Positions 1 to 8,333 of a DNA stretch of 15,823 nt are shown in pieces. The position numbers were made by a program, and so were the translations under genes. The stretch spans positions 1 through 15,823 of the forward strand of contig CAUJFK010000200.1 in the NCBI GenBank assembly GCA_963169175.1, in the 5' to 3' direction. This stretch comes from Acidobacteriota bacterium (GTDB lineage Bacteria > Acidobacteriota > Blastocatellia > Pyrinomonadales > Pyrinomonadaceae). The notes beneath the pieces were generated by a model that made no database searches, was not told where the DNA came from, and saw nothing but the letters and a program-made list of their open reading frames with translations. The stretch's first letter is position 1. The number at the start of each line of letters is the position of its first letter.

Positions 1-35
1 TCCTTCTCGCTCCTGGCTTAAGCCGCTTCTTGGTA

Positions 36-133
36 AGCCCGTTAAAACGGGCTGGTTATCAAATTTTGATCTCTAACCCCGCCGTAAACGGACGGGGCTA
101 TGTGCCCTTCGGGAAAGCCTCGTGACCGAGGCT
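36..133. repeat. Cluster of three short hairpins (REP-like mosaic)
   Basis: Three palindromes follow one another. Positions 36-53 form a perfect 8-bp stem (AGCCCGTT, loop AA, AACGGGCT). Positions 77-97 form a 9-bp stem (CCCCGCCGT, loop AA, ACGG then CGGGG with one bulged A at 92). Positions 116-133 form a perfect 7-bp stem (AGCCTCG, loop TGAC, CGAGGCT). All three right arms end in a GGGCT, GGGGCT or AGGCT motif, so they look like variants of one unit. A smaller CCCTTCGGG hairpin lies at about 105-113. The last stem runs into the stop codon of the small ORF that ends at 132. Non-coding, closely packed short palindromes at a gene end fit REP/BIME-type elements. That assignment is inference, because no transposase is in the window. 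Confidence 0.65.
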
Positions 134-308
134 ACTCATCCCACGGCTCGTCGCAGAAATCCTCGAGTGTGCCTTCGATCCATTTAAGTGCCTCGGCCTC
201 AGCTTCCGGGTCCGCTGCCTGTTCGCGATAGCTCGCCTCCATCTCCTCGTCACTTGGCCAAGCGCCAGTCGAGAATATGTCGCCATTGATCTTAATCTCG
301 CCTTTCAT
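132..308 (-). CDS. Small acidic hypothetical protein (58 aa)
   Basis: I do not recognise this protein. From the ATG at 308 it encodes 58 residues, strongly acidic towards the end, with a C-terminus rich in Asp, Glu and Trp (ending DFCDEPWDE). The frame stays open upstream to a GTG at 386, which would give 84 aa and overlap the LarA-like stop by 8 nt. I prefer the ATG because the extra N-terminus is unusually basic and low in complexity. No good Shine-Dalgarno precedes either start. The size and acidic tail would suit a type II antitoxin, but no toxin gene is adjacent: downstream lies only the hairpin cluster at 36-133. It follows the LarA-like gene on the same strand and may be the last gene of that transcript. 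Confidence 0.45.
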   Translation of the reverse strand: MKGEIKINGDIFSTGAWPSDEEMEASYREQAADPEAEAEALKWIEGTLEDFCDEPWDE

Positions 309-378
309 CGATCCGATCCAAATCGATCTATCAACCGTGTCGCGACTTCCTTTTTCACTTTTACCCTTTTCCACCTTC

Positions 379-1980
<1,602 letters not shown>

Positions 1981-2047
1981 AATAAACTGTTCGTAAGCGC
2001 CAATGATGATCAGCAGCCAAGCCCGTAATGTGGGTATACATCGAGCC

Positions 2048-2404
2048 TCATTTCCCCGATTTCCTTCGATTGTCGTCCTTGCACAGGAGTTGGCAGTTTT
2101 CGGCAGAAGTTTTGCCGCCCAAACTCCAAGGTGTCGCGTGGTCGGCTTCCATCTCGTTTAGTTCGAAATGTTTTTGGCATTTGATGCAGATGCCCGCCTG
2201 TCGTTCGTAGGCTTCTCTGCGTTGGTTCTCGGAAAACTGACGGATATTCAGATATTTTTCACTGCCGGTCAGGACGTAAAGATAGATTCCGGGTTTCTTG
2301 GTCACATCCTCGTCCATCATCAATACCGTGACCTGCTTTTCGAGCTTATCGGCGTCGAACGGCTCATTTTTTACTGACTTTGTCCATCTTGTTTCTCTTA
2401 TCAT
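2048..2404 (-). CDS. Short HNH endonuclease, probably an N-terminally truncated domain
   Basis: This 118-aa protein is little more than an HNH nuclease domain. C73-x2-C76 opens the fold, followed by MEADHATPW (85-93) carrying the Asp-His pair (88-89), GGKTSAENC with Asn103, and LCKDDNRRKSGK at the C-terminus. The last zinc knuckle reads C108-K-D-D111 where many relatives have C-x2-C, so the fourth ligand may be Asp or the zinc site may be lost. From memory, this C-terminal type usually ends longer proteins of roughly 350 aa that carry a DUF262/ParB-like N-terminal domain, which is missing here. The ATG at 2404 overlaps the TGA of the M28 peptidase gene as ATGA, and an AAAGG lies just upstream, so translational coupling is possible. 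Either a degraded remnant or a small stand-alone nuclease would fit. Confidence 0.7.
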   Translation of the reverse strand: MIRETRWTKSVKNEPFDADKLEKQVTVLMMDEDVTKKPGIYLYVLTGSEKYLNIRQFSENQRREAYERQAGICIKCQKHFELNEMEADHATPWSLGGKTSAENCQLLCKDDNRRKSGK

Positions 2405-3354
2405 TTACCTTTATCAAACCCGCGAACCGCCTCAATGATCGTCTCGACCGCCCGCACATAGAACACCGGTTGGATGTTTGCGAAATCGTCGGTTGGGCGG
2501 TGGTAGTCTTTGTGATCTTCGACGCCGAAATAGATGAACGGGATCTTTTCTCGGTGAAACGAACCCTGGTCGGATTGGTTGGTCCAATCGTCGCGGCCGA
2601 GTTTTGGGTCGTCGTGGCCGAGGAGCAATTTCACGCCGGCTTTTTCCTGCACCGCCTCGAGAGCCGGTTTCAGCTGCGGGTTCTGAAAAGTGCCGGTCGC
2701 GTAGAGTTCACCCTTATAGTTCCGCGAGATCATATCCATGTTGATATTCAGCAGGATCGATTCCTTTTTGACCGGCAAATTAGCAACAAAATACCGCGAA
2801 CCGACAAGGCCTTTTTCTTCCGCGTCGAATGCGACGAAGATCAGCGAATGGTTTGGCTGGTGTTTTTTGAAATAGGAAGCGATCGCGAACAAAGCCGCCG
2901 TGCCTGAAGCGTTATCGTCGGCCCCGTTATATATCTCACCACGATTGATGCCTACGTGATCGTAATGAGCGGTAACAATAATGTACTTATCAGGTGTTTT
3001 CTTTCCTTTGATCTGTCCGACGAAATTAACACCGTTCAAAATCTTTGTTGTCCCACGCAATTTAATATCGAAATTCTGTTGGTACGTCGAACCGAACGGC
3101 TGAATTCCAGATTCCTTGAACCGCTTTTCAACGTAATCTCGCGCCTTCTGCATCGCCGGCCTGTCCGCGGAACGGCCTTCCATATCGTCCGCCGAAAGCG
3201 TCTGGACGTCGCGCAGCAGCGCGGCTGCATCGAACATCTTCGACTTTGGCTCCGCCGAAACCGCCGCCCTTTTCCCGACACCGACCTGCGCCGACGTCGC
3301 CGCAACCAGCATCGCCAACACCAACCACAATTTTCCTTGCCTGAAATATCTCAT
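2401..3354 (-). CDS. Secreted M28-family zinc metallopeptidase
   Basis: An M28 (aminopeptidase Y/S-like) peptidase of 317 aa that removes N-terminal residues from peptides using two zinc ions. A basic N-terminus and a hydrophobic stretch (about residues 9-24, WLVLAMLVAATSA) form a signal peptide, so it acts in the periplasm or outside the cell. Counting from the TTG one codon upstream of the ATG, the catalytic set is complete: TAHYDHVG with His131 and Asp133, GADDNASG with Asp147, DAEEKG with Glu180 (base) and Glu181 (ligand), NMDMIS with Asp208, and KDYHRPTDD with His286. I start at ATG 3354 rather than that TTG because a GGAAG motif lies 7 nt before the ATG, the clearest ribosome-binding site in the window. 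The stop overlaps the HNH start. No PA domain is seen, and the specificity is unknown. Confidence 0.9.
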   Translation of the reverse strand: MRYFRQGKLWLVLAMLVAATSAQVGVGKRAAVSAEPKSKMFDAAALLRDVQTLSADDMEGRSADRPAMQKARDYVEKRFKESGIQPFGSTYQQNFDIKLRGTTKILNGVNFVGQIKGKKTPDKYIIVTAHYDHVGINRGEIYNGADDNASGTAALFAIASYFKKHQPNHSLIFVAFDAEEKGLVGSRYFVANLPVKKESILLNINMDMISRNYKGELYATGTFQNPQLKPALEAVQEKAGVKLLLGHDDPKLGRDDWTNQSDQGSFHREKIPFIYFGVEDHKDYHRPTDDFANIQPVFYVRAVETIIEAVRGFDKGK

Positions 3355-3369
3355 CAAAACACTTCCATC

Positions 3370-3440
3370 TTCGTGTCTTAGCTTTTGCGTCTTTCGTGGT
3401 TTGACTAACCCCTAACCACGAAAAGCACGGAGTACACGAA
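3370..3440. repeat. Nested inverted repeat of the CGTGGTT/AACCACG type
   Basis: The spacer between the HAD and M28 genes is mostly palindrome. The inner stem TTTCGTGGTT (3392-3401) pairs with AACCACGAAA (3414-3423) around a 12-nt loop. An outer arm TTCGTGT (3370-3376) matches ACACGAA (3434-3440). It shares its core plan (GTGGTT, short loop, AACCAC) with the element at 10846-10920. It resembles dispersed CACGAA-rich intergenic repeats that I recall from several phyla, but a genome search is needed to prove copy number. It lies 2 nt before the HAD stop codon in plus coordinates, so it would form a hairpin in the RNA right after that gene. There is no clear U-tract. Confidence 0.6.
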
Positions 3441-3441
3441 A

Positions 3442-4116
3442 CTACTTTAAATCCAAAATCGCCCAATCGTGCTGCCGAGCTGTCTGCTTCAGCCTAAAAT
3501 CCGGACACACAGCGACCGGATGTCCAACGATCGAAAGCATCGGCAGATCGGAAATTGAATCCGAGTAAGCGTAAGATTCGGACAAATTGATATTCTCCCG
3601 CTCAGCATATTCACGTATCCATTTCGCCTTCGTTGCCGATGCCATAACAGGCGGCAGTACACGGCCCGTTGCATAGCCATTTACAAACTCAAGCCGATTG
3701 GCCACGTAATCCTCGATCTGCAGAAAGTCCATCAACCGATCAATAGTGAAATCCAATGCCCCAGTCAGCACCACCTGCCGTTGGCCGATCTTTTTGCCTT
3801 GCGCGATCAACTCGGGCGTGCCGGGGAAAATTGCCGGTTTTAAGACCTCCTCGAAAAGTTCGTCCGAAAAATACCGCAGCCGGTCATGCGAAAAGCCTTC
3901 ATAGCTGCGGAAAAAGACTTCATTAAAAACATTGCGCGAATAAAGGTCTGTGATTCCAAAAAAAGGCAGCTTCGCCAGCGTTCCGACCGATTTCTTTGCC
4001 GTTTGCCACAAACCCTGCTGGCGTTGAGCATAAAATCCGAGCGTGTGAACAAGGTTGGTGCTCACCAAAGTTCCTTCAAGATCGTAGAATGCGGCCGCCT
4101 GTCCGTTATTGTTCAT
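3442..4116 (-). CDS. HAD-superfamily subfamily IB hydrolase (SerB-like phosphatase)
   Basis: A 224-aa cytoplasmic HAD hydrolase of subfamily IB, the group that contains phosphoserine phosphatase. Motif I is FYDLEGTLV with nucleophile Asp12; the usual second Asp (DxDxT) is Glu14. Motif II is VVLTGA with Thr118, motif III is Lys163 in ATKAKWIRE, and motif IV is YSDSISDLP with Asp186 and Asp190. The region between motifs I and II (about 20-100) is a helical C1-type cap. The Asp-to-Glu change also occurs in HAD-IB proteins linked to phospholipid acyltransferases, so a lysophosphatidate- or phosphoserine-type substrate is possible but unproven. The gene diverges from the TatT-like lipoprotein gene. 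It starts at ATG 4116 with no Shine-Dalgarno, and AT-rich sequence with TAAAAT lies about 14 nt upstream. Confidence 0.85.
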   Translation of the reverse strand: MNNNGQAAAFYDLEGTLVSTNLVHTLGFYAQRQQGLWQTAKKSVGTLAKLPFFGITDLYSRNVFNEVFFRSYEGFSHDRLRYFSDELFEEVLKPAIFPGTPELIAQGKKIGQRQVVLTGALDFTIDRLMDFLQIEDYVANRLEFVNGYATGRVLPPVMASATKAKWIREYAERENINLSESYAYSDSISDLPMLSIVGHPVAVCPDFRLKQTARQHDWAILDLK

Positions 4117-4174
4117 CTTAAAACTGTGTTATTTTAGCTCCGACCTGTTGTGACACCGAGATCTAAGAAACCCG

Positions 4175-4183
4175 ATTCTACCA
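4175..4183 (-). promoter_or_regulatory. Possible extended -10 promoter upstream of the HAD gene
   Basis: Read leftward, the sequence is TGGTAGAAT, matching an extended -10 element (TGnTAnnnT). The 11-mer ATTCTACCACG (plus strand, from 4175) recurs exactly at 13402, upstream of the YacL-like gene. I see no convincing -35 hexamer. The HAD start is about 58 nt further on. A second candidate -10, TAAAAT, lies closer (4131-4136). Confidence 0.3.
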
Positions 4184-4203
4184 CGCAAGTGCAATTTTGC
4201 GAT

Positions 4204-5001
4204 ATGAAACGGAACAAACTTTACATTTTAATTACAATTGTAATTACATCGTATTTACATTCGGCCTGCGCGAGCAATGCTGCAACCGAAAATCTGCAGA
4301 CTGGCCCATCACCCGAACAGATATCGAATGCCCGATCGGCAGCGGAAAAGCTTTTTACAGATCGCGAAGACCTCAACAATCTCCGCGAAGCAATAAAGCT
4401 TCTCGGAGCAATACGTGATCCTAACTCCCGCAGCTACGATGTAGAATGGACCTTCGCCAAATATAACTATTTCCTCGGCCGACACACAGGCGATGAGTCC
4501 GAATCTGATCAAGCGTTCACGACCGGCCGCGACGCCGCAAAGATAGCAGCCAATATGCATCCGGAAGGGCCGGACGGCCTGTTTTGGTATGGAGCGAACC
4601 TTGGTGAATTGTGTAAGAAAAGTCCGGTCACGGTTGGCCTTAGAAATGTCGGTGACGTTCGCGAGGCGATGATAAAGGTTGTTGAGATAGATCCGGGCTA
4701 TCAGGGAGCCGCTGCATACGACGTGCTTGGCCAGATAGAGCTAGCCACACGGATCAAGGACGGTACGGCGGAGAAGGCGGTTGAGTATCTGCAGGCCGGC
4801 CTTAAGCTCGAAAGCGAAAATTCGAACCTATATGTACATCTCGCACAGGCATACCTTGCGCTGAACAAGGATGCCGAGGCCAAGCGGCAGCTCAACAAGG
4901 TTTTGGCGATGAAACCGAATCCCGACTATCTGCCGGAACATCACGAATCGGTAGAACTCGCAAAAAAATTGCTTTCGTCAAAATTTCAGGAATGTTGCTG
5001 A
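4204..5001 (+). CDS. TatT-like TPR lipoprotein
   Basis: A 265-aa exported protein rich in TPR-like helix pairs, resembling the TatT family of TRAP-transporter-associated periplasmic lipoproteins. I start at ATG 4204 (MKRNKLYIL). This gives a basic N-terminus, a hydrophobic segment (5-18) and Cys22 as the probable lipidated residue, although the preceding LHSA is a poor lipobox. An upstream GTG at 4150 would put polar residues before the signal peptide. Helical repeats run from about 36 to 120, 145-165 and 190-260; AYDVLGQIELA and LYVHLAQAYLALNKDAEAK are the best TPR units. HPEGPDGLFWYGANLGELC (119-137) is the most TatT-like part. No TRAP DctP, DctQ or DctM genes are nearby. It precedes coaD by 33 nt on the same strand. 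The family call is moderate and the role unknown. Confidence 0.7.
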   Translation: MKRNKLYILITIVITSYLHSACASNAATENLQTGPSPEQISNARSAAEKLFTDREDLNNLREAIKLLGAIRDPNSRSYDVEWTFAKYNYFLGRHTGDESESDQAFTTGRDAAKIAANMHPEGPDGLFWYGANLGELCKKSPVTVGLRNVGDVREAMIKVVEIDPGYQGAAAYDVLGQIELATRIKDGTAEKAVEYLQAGLKLESENSNLYVHLAQAYLALNKDAEAKRQLNKVLAMKPNPDYLPEHHESVELAKKLLSSKFQECC

Positions 5002-5034
5002 GCCGTTCCGCGGCCAGCCCGCCCAGTTGATTCT

Positions 5035-5532
5035 ATGCGTCGTGCCATCTTCCCCGGATCATTTGACCCGCTGACAAACGGCCACCTCGATGTGATCGAG
5101 CGCGCCGCACCTCTGTTTGATGAGATCATCGTCGCGGTCCTTAACAACCCCGATAAAAACCCGATGTTCACCGTCGAAGAGCGCGTTGCCATGATCCAGG
5201 AGATATTGCAGTCAATAAAACACAATGGCTGCAAATTGACCGTCGATAGCTTTTCCGGCCTGACCGCGGAATTTGCCAAGGCAAGAATGGCAACCGCTAT
5301 CGTCCGCGGCATTCGGGCAGTGAGCGATTATGAATATGAGCTGCGGATGGCATTGATGAATCGAAAACTTGAACCCGAGATCGAAACCGTCTTCTTTATG
5401 GCGGATGAGGAATATTCGTACGTTTCGTCAACTCTGATGAAGCAGGTATTTCTGCTCGGAGGCCGCGTCGATGGCCTGATCCCGGACCTTGTCGAAGCCA
5501 AAATGCAGGCCAAATTGGCCGAAACAGCCTGA
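5035..5532 (+). CDS. coaD: Phosphopantetheine adenylyltransferase
   Basis: CoaD catalyses the reversible transfer of AMP from ATP to 4'-phosphopantetheine, giving dephospho-CoA, the penultimate step of coenzyme A synthesis in the cytoplasm. The 165-aa length is typical of the family. The N-terminus holds the nucleotidyltransferase signature GSFDPLTNGH (8-17) with the TxGH motif at 14-17. RGIRAVSDYEYE (91-102) forms the pantetheine- and ATP-binding region, and EYSYVSSTLMKQV (126-138) is the conserved C-terminal ATP-binding loop, here with SST where SSS is commonest. Lys41 fits the conserved active-site lysine. The ATG at 5035 is the only sensible start, since the GSFDP motif must lie near residue 8. 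No Shine-Dalgarno is present (GTTGATTCT precedes it). It sits between the TatT-like lipoprotein and the aminotransferase, possibly co-transcribed with them. Confidence 0.96.
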   Translation: MRRAIFPGSFDPLTNGHLDVIERAAPLFDEIIVAVLNNPDKNPMFTVEERVAMIQEILQSIKHNGCKLTVDSFSGLTAEFAKARMATAIVRGIRAVSDYEYELRMALMNRKLEPEIETVFFMADEEYSYVSSTLMKQVFLLGGRVDGLIPDLVEAKMQAKLAETA

Positions 5533-5571
5533 AAGCAGCTGCGCCAACTCTGCATCTTCCGCACTCTGCGA

Positions 5572-5577
5572 TAGAAT
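5572..5577 (+). promoter_or_regulatory. -10-like TAGAAT 9 nt before the aminotransferase ATG
   Basis: TAGAAT matches the -10 consensus at five of six positions and sits 9 nt before ATG 5587, with no Shine-Dalgarno between them. If used, transcription would begin within a few bases of the start codon. I see no convincing -35. Confidence 0.35.
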
Positions 5578-5586
5578 AGCCGTAAT

Positions 5587-6792
5587 ATGAGCACCAACTT
5601 TCCGGTTTCCGAGAATGTCTCGCGAATGCACGCGTCGTCTACTCTAAAAGCCGCTCAGACGGCCCGGATGCTGCGTGAGCAGGGCCATGATGTGATCGAC
5701 CTAAGCGTTGGCGAGCCTGATTTCGACACGCCTGAATTCATCAAGCAATACGCCTGGGAAGGACTCCAAAAAGGCCTGACAAAATATACGGCAACAGCCG
5801 GAATGAAGCCGCTGACCGAAGCGGTCGTCGAATTTTACGCTGAAAGGTTCGGAGCGGAATTTTCGGTCGCGGAAGTTGCGGCTTCGTGCGGCGGCAAGCA
5901 GGGCCTTTTCAATGCTGCCTGCACGCTCTTGAACCCGGGCGATGACGTATTGATCCCAAAGCCGTATTGGGTAACGTTTCCTGAGATCGTGACATTCTGC
6001 CGTGCGAATAATGTTTTCATTGATACAGAATCAACGGATTTTATCCTTACGGCCGAACAGGTTCGCAACGCGATCACCGAAAAAACGAAACTGCTTATTG
6101 TAAATTCGCCGAGCAATCCAAGCGGGCGTGTGATACCCGCGGACGAAATGCGTCGGATCATTGAGGCGTGCGTCGAACGCGGAATTTATGTGCTCACGGA
6201 CGAATGTTACCTCTTTTTTGCCTATCCGCCCGGAGAAGTGTTTACATCCGCAACATTGCCAAAGGATCTTCGTCAGTTCGTATGTGTAGCCGGCAGTTTT
6301 TCAAAGACCTTTGCCATGACCGGATGGCGCATCGGCTACACCATCGCGAATGAAGAATGGACGCGTGCAATGACAAAGCTCCAGAGCCATTCGGCATCGC
6401 ATCCAACTTCGTTTGTCCAATACGCATGTGCCAGGGCTTTGCAGGACAGCCAGGCTTCCATGACGGCCGTCGGTAGCATGTTGGCCGAATATGAGCGGCG
6501 GCGTGACTGGCTCATTCCGCAATTGAACGCAATTCGAGGGTTCAAGTGCGCGATGCCCGAAGGAGCGTTCTATGCCTTTGTGGATGTGCGGGAAATGCTC
6601 GGCGATGAATTCAAGACCTCGGCGGATGTTGCTGACAAGATGCTGAGCGAATGTCAGATCGTGGCTACGGACGGAAAGCCGTTCGGAGCTGAAGGATTCA
6701 TTCGTCTCTCGTACGCGACGTCGATGCAGAATCTTGAAAATGCGATTGAGCGGCTGAGGAATTTGTTCGGCACCAGTTCGATGTCGGCATAA
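5587..6792 (+). CDS. PLP-dependent class I/II aminotransferase, aspartate aminotransferase-like
   Basis: A 401-aa fold-type I aminotransferase of the aspartate aminotransferase I-gamma/MalY-like group. It transfers an amino group between an amino acid and a 2-oxo acid through pyridoxal phosphate. Landmarks in order: LSVGEPDFDTP (39-49), KYTATAGMKPLTEA (66-79), GGKQGLFNA (102-110), PKPYWVTF with Trp128 stacking on PLP, NSPSNPSG with Asn177, DECYLFF with Asp205 pairing with the PLP nitrogen, and SFSKTFAMTGWRIGY with Lys240 as the Schiff-base lysine and Arg248 near the phosphate. FIRLSYATS gives Arg373, which binds the substrate carboxylate. All catalytic residues are present, so it should be active, but motifs do not separate aspartate, alanine or prephenate specificity. 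It follows coaD by 54 nt and is convergent with the ABC ATPase gene. Confidence 0.92.
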   Translation: MSTNFPVSENVSRMHASSTLKAAQTARMLREQGHDVIDLSVGEPDFDTPEFIKQYAWEGLQKGLTKYTATAGMKPLTEAVVEFYAERFGAEFSVAEVAASCGGKQGLFNAACTLLNPGDDVLIPKPYWVTFPEIVTFCRANNVFIDTESTDFILTAEQVRNAITEKTKLLIVNSPSNPSGRVIPADEMRRIIEACVERGIYVLTDECYLFFAYPPGEVFTSATLPKDLRQFVCVAGSFSKTFAMTGWRIGYTIANEEWTRAMTKLQSHSASHPTSFVQYACARALQDSQASMTAVGSMLAEYERRRDWLIPQLNAIRGFKCAMPEGAFYAFVDVREMLGDEFKTSADVADKMLSECQIVATDGKPFGAEGFIRLSYATSMQNLENAIERLRNLFGTSSMSA

Positions 6793-6815
6793 ATGAGCCG
6801 ATGATATTGCGGATC

Positions 6816-6835
6816 TTCGGTCGATGGAAACCGAA
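6816..6835. terminator. Weak bidirectional hairpin between convergent genes
   Basis: TTCGGT (6816-6821) pairs with ACCGAA (6830-6835) around an 8-nt loop and is followed by TTTAA on the plus strand. It fills the 44-nt gap between the aminotransferase stop and the ABC ATPase stop. The stem is only 6 bp, so termination here is plausible but weakly supported. Confidence 0.35.
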
Positions 6836-6836
6836 T

Positions 6837-8330
6837 TTAACCACCGGTCATCATCAGCCCGATCTCATCAACCGAAGTTGTCTTCGGGTCAACCTCACCG
6901 ACGATCTTTCCGTCGCGAATTATTAATAGCCTGTCGGCCAGGGCAGTCACTTCTTCAAGTTCCGCAGAAACAAGCAATATCGCTCGGCCCTTGTCACGAA
7001 GATCGATGATCGCTTTATGAATGAACTCGATCGCCCCGATATCGACGCCGCGCGACGGCTGCGAGACGAGCAAGAGTTTTGGGTTCAGATGAAACTCACG
7101 GCCAATGATAAGCTTTTGCTGATTGCCGCCCGAAAGTGCCTTTGCGGGTAGTTCCGCGACGGGCGGACGCACATCGAAATCTGAGATGATCCCGCCTACT
7201 CTTTTCTGAACGGCGGTCGAGCTGATAAATCCTGATGCGGCGGCGATCGGGGGGCGATAATGCACGCCAAGGATCGAATTTTCGGCGAGGTCAAAATTCA
7301 GTAGCAGTCCGCGCTTGTGCCTGTCTTCCGGAATATGAGCGATGCCAAGTTCTTTGAGCCGGCGTGCCCCCAGATCGGTCACATCGCGGCCTTCGAACTC
7401 GATCCGGCCGGTCCGCGGTTTCAACAGCCCGGCCAGGGCCTCAATAAGCTCGGTCTGCCCGTTGCCTTCGATGCCCGCTATCCCAACTATTTCTCCGGCC
7501 GCAACAGTAAATGAGACCTTATCGACGGCAACCCCATGGCGGCCCTGCACAACCAGATCGCGAACCTCCAGCACCGTGCCTGCGGGTTCCGCATCGGTTT
7601 TCTCGACCCGCAAAAGCACATCACGGCCAACGATCATTCGTGCGAGATCTTTTGCATTCGTATCTGCCGTCCGCACATTTCCGACCGATCTGCCGTCGCG
7701 CATAACGGTCACTTCATCTGAAATGGCCAAGACCTCTTCCAGCTTATGCGTGATAATGATGATGGTCTTTCCCTGCTCTTTCATCCGGCGAAGGATGGCG
7801 AAGAAATCATTCACTTCCTGAGGCGTGAGCACCGCAGTCGGTTCATCGAGGATCAGCAGGTCAGCGTTCCTATACAGAGCTTTCAGCAGTTCGACCCGCT
7901 GCTGCTGGCCTACCGAAAGGTCCTCAATAAACGCCTTCGGATCGATATTTAGATTCAGTTCGTCGGACAACTCCTTGATCCGGCGATTGGCCTGGTCAAT
8001 GTCGAGGCTCGCGGTCGAACCGGTTTCTGCCCCGAGAATGATGTTCTCGGCCACCGTCATCGTATCGACCAGCATAAAATGCTGATGCACCATCCCGATC
8101 CCAAGTGCGATGGCATCATGCGGATTCCTGATCTGGACAGGTTTGCCATCAACCAATATCTGCCCACTGTCGGCGTTGTAGAACCCATAGGCAATCCGCA
8201 TAACCGTCGATTTCCCGGCACCATTCTCACCAACGATCGCATGTATCGTCCCAGTGTGAACCATTATCGAGACATCGTTGTTCGCGATGACCCTACCGAA
8301 GGTCTTGGTGATGTTCTTAAGTTCAAGCAT
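6837..8330 (-). CDS. Nucleoside/simple-sugar ABC transporter ATP-binding protein (double NBD)
   Basis: A 497-aa cytoplasmic ATPase with two fused nucleotide-binding domains, of the kind that powers BMP-dependent nucleoside importers (YufO/NupA type) and carbohydrate importers such as RbsA. NBD1 is complete: Walker A GENGAGKST (34-42), Q-loop Gln83 in MVHQHFML, signature LSVGQQQ (138-144), Walker B LLILDE (158-163) and switch His195. NBD2 is degenerate: GIEGNGQT (286-293) has Gln for the Walker A lysine, the signature LSGGNQQ (399-405) is kept, Walker B reads LLLVSQP (419-425) with Ser and Gln for Asp and Glu, and the switch His is Ser455. A degenerate second site is usual in this family. It starts 3 nt after the BMP stop (TAGAAGATG), so the two are tightly coupled. 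No permease gene follows; the next gene is convergent. Confidence 0.93.
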   Translation of the reverse strand: MLELKNITKTFGRVIANNDVSIMVHTGTIHAIVGENGAGKSTVMRIAYGFYNADSGQILVDGKPVQIRNPHDAIALGIGMVHQHFMLVDTMTVAENIILGAETGSTASLDIDQANRRIKELSDELNLNIDPKAFIEDLSVGQQQRVELLKALYRNADLLILDEPTAVLTPQEVNDFFAILRRMKEQGKTIIIITHKLEEVLAISDEVTVMRDGRSVGNVRTADTNAKDLARMIVGRDVLLRVEKTDAEPAGTVLEVRDLVVQGRHGVAVDKVSFTVAAGEIVGIAGIEGNGQTELIEALAGLLKPRTGRIEFEGRDVTDLGARRLKELGIAHIPEDRHKRGLLLNFDLAENSILGVHYRPPIAAASGFISSTAVQKRVGGIISDFDVRPPVAELPAKALSGGNQQKLIIGREFHLNPKLLLVSQPSRGVDIGAIEFIHKAIIDLRDKGRAILLVSAELEEVTALADRLLIIRDGKIVGEVDPKTTSVDEIGLMMTGG

Positions 8331-8333
8331 CTT

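Noticed and set aside
2380..2907. 175-codon rightward open frame opposite the M28 gene
   Set aside because: It overlaps the catalytic part of a complete M28 peptidase on the other strand and has no recognisable motif.
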